From positions 90,001 to 154,000 of the forward strand of contig NW_026971774.1 of NCBI RefSeq assembly GCF_026151205.1: a stretch of DNA of 64,000 bases, read 5' to 3'. The notes under the pieces are model-generated. The model was not told the origin of the DNA. It searched no databases and was given only the letters and a program-made list of their open reading frames with translations. Of the stretch, positions 42,998 through 64,000 are shown in pieces. This stretch comes from Bolinopsis microptera. Its lineage: Eukaryota > Ctenophora > Tentaculata > Lobata > Bolinopsidae. Positions within the stretch are counted from its first letter, which is position 1; the number at the start of each line of letters is the position of its first letter. The translations under genes were made by a program, and so were the position numbers.

Positions 42998-43285
42998 TAT
43001 TTACAATTCAGATTGTTAAAATTTTATAATACCTTGTTTTTATTAATTCAATTTCAACGATATAGTTTAGTAAAAGTCTAATGATAGCTATTGAAATTGA
43101 CTTAAATTAAAAAGTTGTCATATTCTGGACAAAAAGTTCGAAATGAAAAAAGTTTGAAAAAAATTCAACGGACTTTAACTTGGACGGACATTAATTGGAC
43201 GGACTTTATTTGAACGGACATTAAGATGAACGCTAGGGCCTGCAGCGTTCAAGTAATGTCCGTCCAAATAAGGTCCGATAAGGTA

Positions 43286-44180
43286 CACGATAGCGTTAAT
43301 CAAATTTTAGAACGTCGTAAGCAGCTGTATTGTTAAACAAAACAAAAAGAAGGCGCTATTTGAGTTTTGGGACGAAAAAGGTTCACGAGCTAATCTGCGT
43401 CCTAAAACATAAAATACACCGAATTAGATTAAATTCAGGCTCTCAGGGCCTTTTCACAAGAATTTTCTTAAAATTTGGGCTAGCGATTTGTGGGAGCGGT
43501 CATGAAAACGTAGATTGTTTCAATTTTTGGCATATATTTAAAAAAATTAATATGTGAATAGGTGAGTAAAAGACACTGAAACAAGCATTGGACCATTTCG
43601 AATAAATTACATCAAAGTGATTTTCGATATTTACATTTAAATCATAAATTGTAAATATGGATATCCGTCGTTCAACACTCCATTATCTCACTTTTAGTGT
43701 AAAATCAAATTTGTACAGACTTGTACATTGTACGATAATCAATATAAAACAATAGTGGCATGGTTACCGATGTAGTTGTCATAGTAACAATAATTTTAAC
43801 AAGTTTTAACATTTAAGTTAAAACGCGGACAGCCCGGGTGAGATGCCTCAAAAAATCAACATTCAGAAATGATATTATCTATAAACCAAGTGGGCGAATA
43901 TATTTTACCACAATAAAACTCATGATTTAGGATATCCTGTAAGGGGGAGCGTGCATTGTAAATTTTATTTCATACTACTCCGGAAAAGACCAATACTGAA
44001 CTGGTGGTTTTGTCATGCTAAATCTCACAGGAAAGTTGAAACCAAAACCTTGTTAAGCTTAAACATCATATAAAATAGATCAAAAATGACCAAAATATAA
44101 AAATAGCCCATCAGGTGGCAGGTTGCCATGACAACGACTCCAGGTGAATGGTCCGTCACCAAGTAACGAGTAATGATTCT
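43286..44180. other. Intergenic and 3' flank of the large minus-strand gene
   Basis: Holds a MITE half (about 43380-43505: ttttcacaagaattttctta, gggctagcgattt), an X-box-like 14-mer at 43775-43788, and an AATAAA on the minus strand near 43960 that could terminate the gene ending at 44181. Confidence 0.5.
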
Positions 44181-62331
<18,151 letters not shown>

Positions 62332-63440
62332 CTGAGGAGAAAGGTATTTGTGAAGGAGCAGCAGATAATACAGGTAAGCAATGAAATGTAAGGTAATGGT
62401 TGAAACAATGTGAGGTGCCAGTTTAGCAGTTCACAATAGAAGTAATAATGCAGTGGGTAACCATGGTAACAGTGGGTCCCGACTCAAAGTCTACGAGTAG
62501 TAGACTCAACCTTTGTTCTGGGATAATCTAGTTTATGAAGGAGCAACCAGTGAGATTCACAATACATGAGTTTCATTGACACCGCTCGCACTATATGATC
62601 AGTAAGGACAGAGGGTAGCAGCATGAATATAAATTATAAATATAGTTTATAAGAAGTGTCCATATTGAGCGGGGGAGAGGGGGGAGGTGTTTGCAGTGTC
62701 CATCTTGGGAGGGGAGGGAGGCGGGGGAGAGCAGCCTTGATGTTTGTAGTGTTTATTTAGACTATACAGACTTACAAAAGAAGACTATTTAACAACAGGT
62801 GTCCGAGGTGTTATGGAAAGTTACAGGTAAAAGTTACAGAAAATAACAGAAAATAACAATTCCTAAAGAACAGCTACAAATCCTACGTCTACTGATGTAC
62901 AAAACCAAACACACCTTTTCCGGCGTTATTTCATCAGAAATATCAGGCAAAACTAAGCGACGGTACGAAGGCTTTGTTTTTTAGAAATGATATTGGTAAG
63001 TATCACTATTAGCTGCTACAGGTGTCACGTGTTGTCATGGTATCACTATTAGTTGTTACTGTGAAACCAGACACGACCATACTTCCCGTCACATCGGCTA
63101 TTTTTCCAAATTTTTGCCTGTTTTTTAAAGCATAAAAACTTAAAACTCTCATAGATTTAACTGAAACACGTTTAAACCTAAAGTCAGTTGACTAATGTGA
63201 TAGTTATTAATGTGTTGATGAGGTCACAGTTGTATCACAGAATTACATATTTCAGGACATATAATATCGGTGTATATCACGGAGGCAAGAACAGTGTAAC
63301 AGTATTCAACTGTTATAGTAAAGACTAGGGAGACCCTGAAAAGGCTGGGGGTGGAGGGTGGGTTTGGGGGGCTCGGGCTCCAGTCTTACTTTGAGAGGAT
63401 GAGATTTCATTCACCTGAGGTCTACAACACAACCAACAAT
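62332..63440. other. Upstream intron or 5' region of the unidentified gene
   Basis: Includes an X-box-like word at 62457-62470 and G-rich patches near 62670-62730 and 63340-63380. Candidate splice sites flank a 25-bp segment at 63390-63414, but its phase does not fit. Confidence 0.35.
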
Positions 63441-63444
63441 CAAC

Positions 63445-64000
63445 ATGGGTACTGGTTACTGGTTACTGGTTACTGGTTACTGGTTACTGGTTACTGGTTA
63501 CTGGGTACTGGTTACTGGGTACTGGTTACTGGGTACTGGGTACTGGTTACTGGGTACTGGTTACTGTTACTGGGTACTGGTTACTGGTTACTGGTTACTG
63601 GTTACTGGTTACTGGTTACTGGGTACTGGTTACTGGGTACTGGTTACTGGTTACTGGGTACTGGTTACTGGTTACTGGTTACCGGGTACTGGTTACCGGT
63701 TACCGATTACTGGTTACTGGTTACTGGGTACTGGGTACTGGTTACTGGTTACTGGTTACTGGATACTGGTTACTGGGTACTGGTTACTGGGTACTGGTTA
63801 CTGGTTACTGGTTACTGGTTACTGGTTACTGGGTACTGGTTACTGGGTACTGGTTACTGGGTACTGGTTACTGGGTACTGGTTACTGGGTACTGGGTACT
63901 GGTTACTGGGTACTGGTTACTGGGTACTGGTTACTGGGTACTGGTTACTGGGTACTGGTTACTGGTTACTGGTTACAGGTTACTGGGTACTGGTTACTGG
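63445..64000. repeat. 7-bp (ggttact) minisatellite
   Basis: About 79 heptamers alternating ggttact and gggtact in higher-order patterns, with a few gttaccg variants. It continues past the window edge. Confidence 0.97.

Larger units (their letters stand above)
42078..43285. mobile_element. TATCGGACC-family element carrying a HIRAN-like ORF and a nested MITE
   Basis: Begins taccttatcggaccttattt (2 bp after the previous copy ends) and finishes aaataaggtccgataaggta at 43285, with the family's sub-terminal repeats on both sides. The usual non-coding core is replaced by a coding segment (42602-42997) and a nested palindromic MITE (about 42243-42646). Confidence 0.82.

Noticed and set aside
63390-63414. 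Possible 25-bp exon of the unidentified gene (acceptor cctcag, donor caaa|gtaaga)
   Set aside because: Its phase puts a TGA in frame when joined to the exon at 62331.

Overview
This is eukaryotic, animal nuclear DNA. Protein-coding genes are cut by GT-AG introns whose phases join cleanly. The recognisable proteins are metazoan: the ciliary transition-zone protein B9D1, a CLCC1-like ER membrane protein, a GH18 chitinase, an SLC22-type transporter, BTB-domain proteins and a Tudor/Schlafen-like protein. I cannot name the species. The mix of 5'-truncated non-LTR retrotransposons, many non-autonomous TIR elements and very abundant minisatellites suggests a non-model, perhaps early-branching, invertebrate; this is inference only. 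I saw no rRNA, tRNA, CRISPR array or bacterial-type operon.

Layout. 1-3675 is a 47-bp satellite running off the left edge. 4034-6289 (+) is a five-exon chitinase lacking its first exon. 7194-9688 (-) holds two related BTB-like genes. 11828-16120 (-) is a complete four-exon B9D1 with introns full of minisatellites. 16546-24200 is a transposon zone in which two truncated LINEs sit inside copies of one short element. 25220-29148 (+) holds the Tudor/Schlafen-like gene followed by the CLCC1-like gene. 31322-31790 (-) is a frameshifted SLC22 remnant next to two perfect hairpins. 33600-35659 (+) is a small secreted, cysteine-rich, PLAT-like protein. 36374-40260 (-) is a zinc alcohol dehydrogenase broken by a LINE that is itself broken by a TIR transposon. 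40571-43285 is a cluster of one TIR family, one copy of which carries a HIRAN-like ORF. 44181-62331 (-) is a ten-exon gene of unknown function, rich in Ser, Lys and Arg, with introns packed with arrays, including a 7.3-kb array of a 37-bp unit. 63445-64000 is a 7-bp array leaving on the right.

The main observation is that many of the tandem arrays are not random intronic DNA. In the chitinase, B9D1 and the unknown gene, the repeat unit contains the last or first bases of the adjacent exon plus its splice site. Arrays or duplications therefore present from a few to about 200 extra copies of a real splice donor or acceptor. The two BTB genes show a related effect at their coding 3' ends. This splice-junction-seeded repeat expansion affects at least four separate genes and recurs several times in one of them. 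The second point of interest is one protein joining an extended-Tudor-like region to a Schlafen AlbA_2-like region, two modules that act together in nematode piRNA processing.
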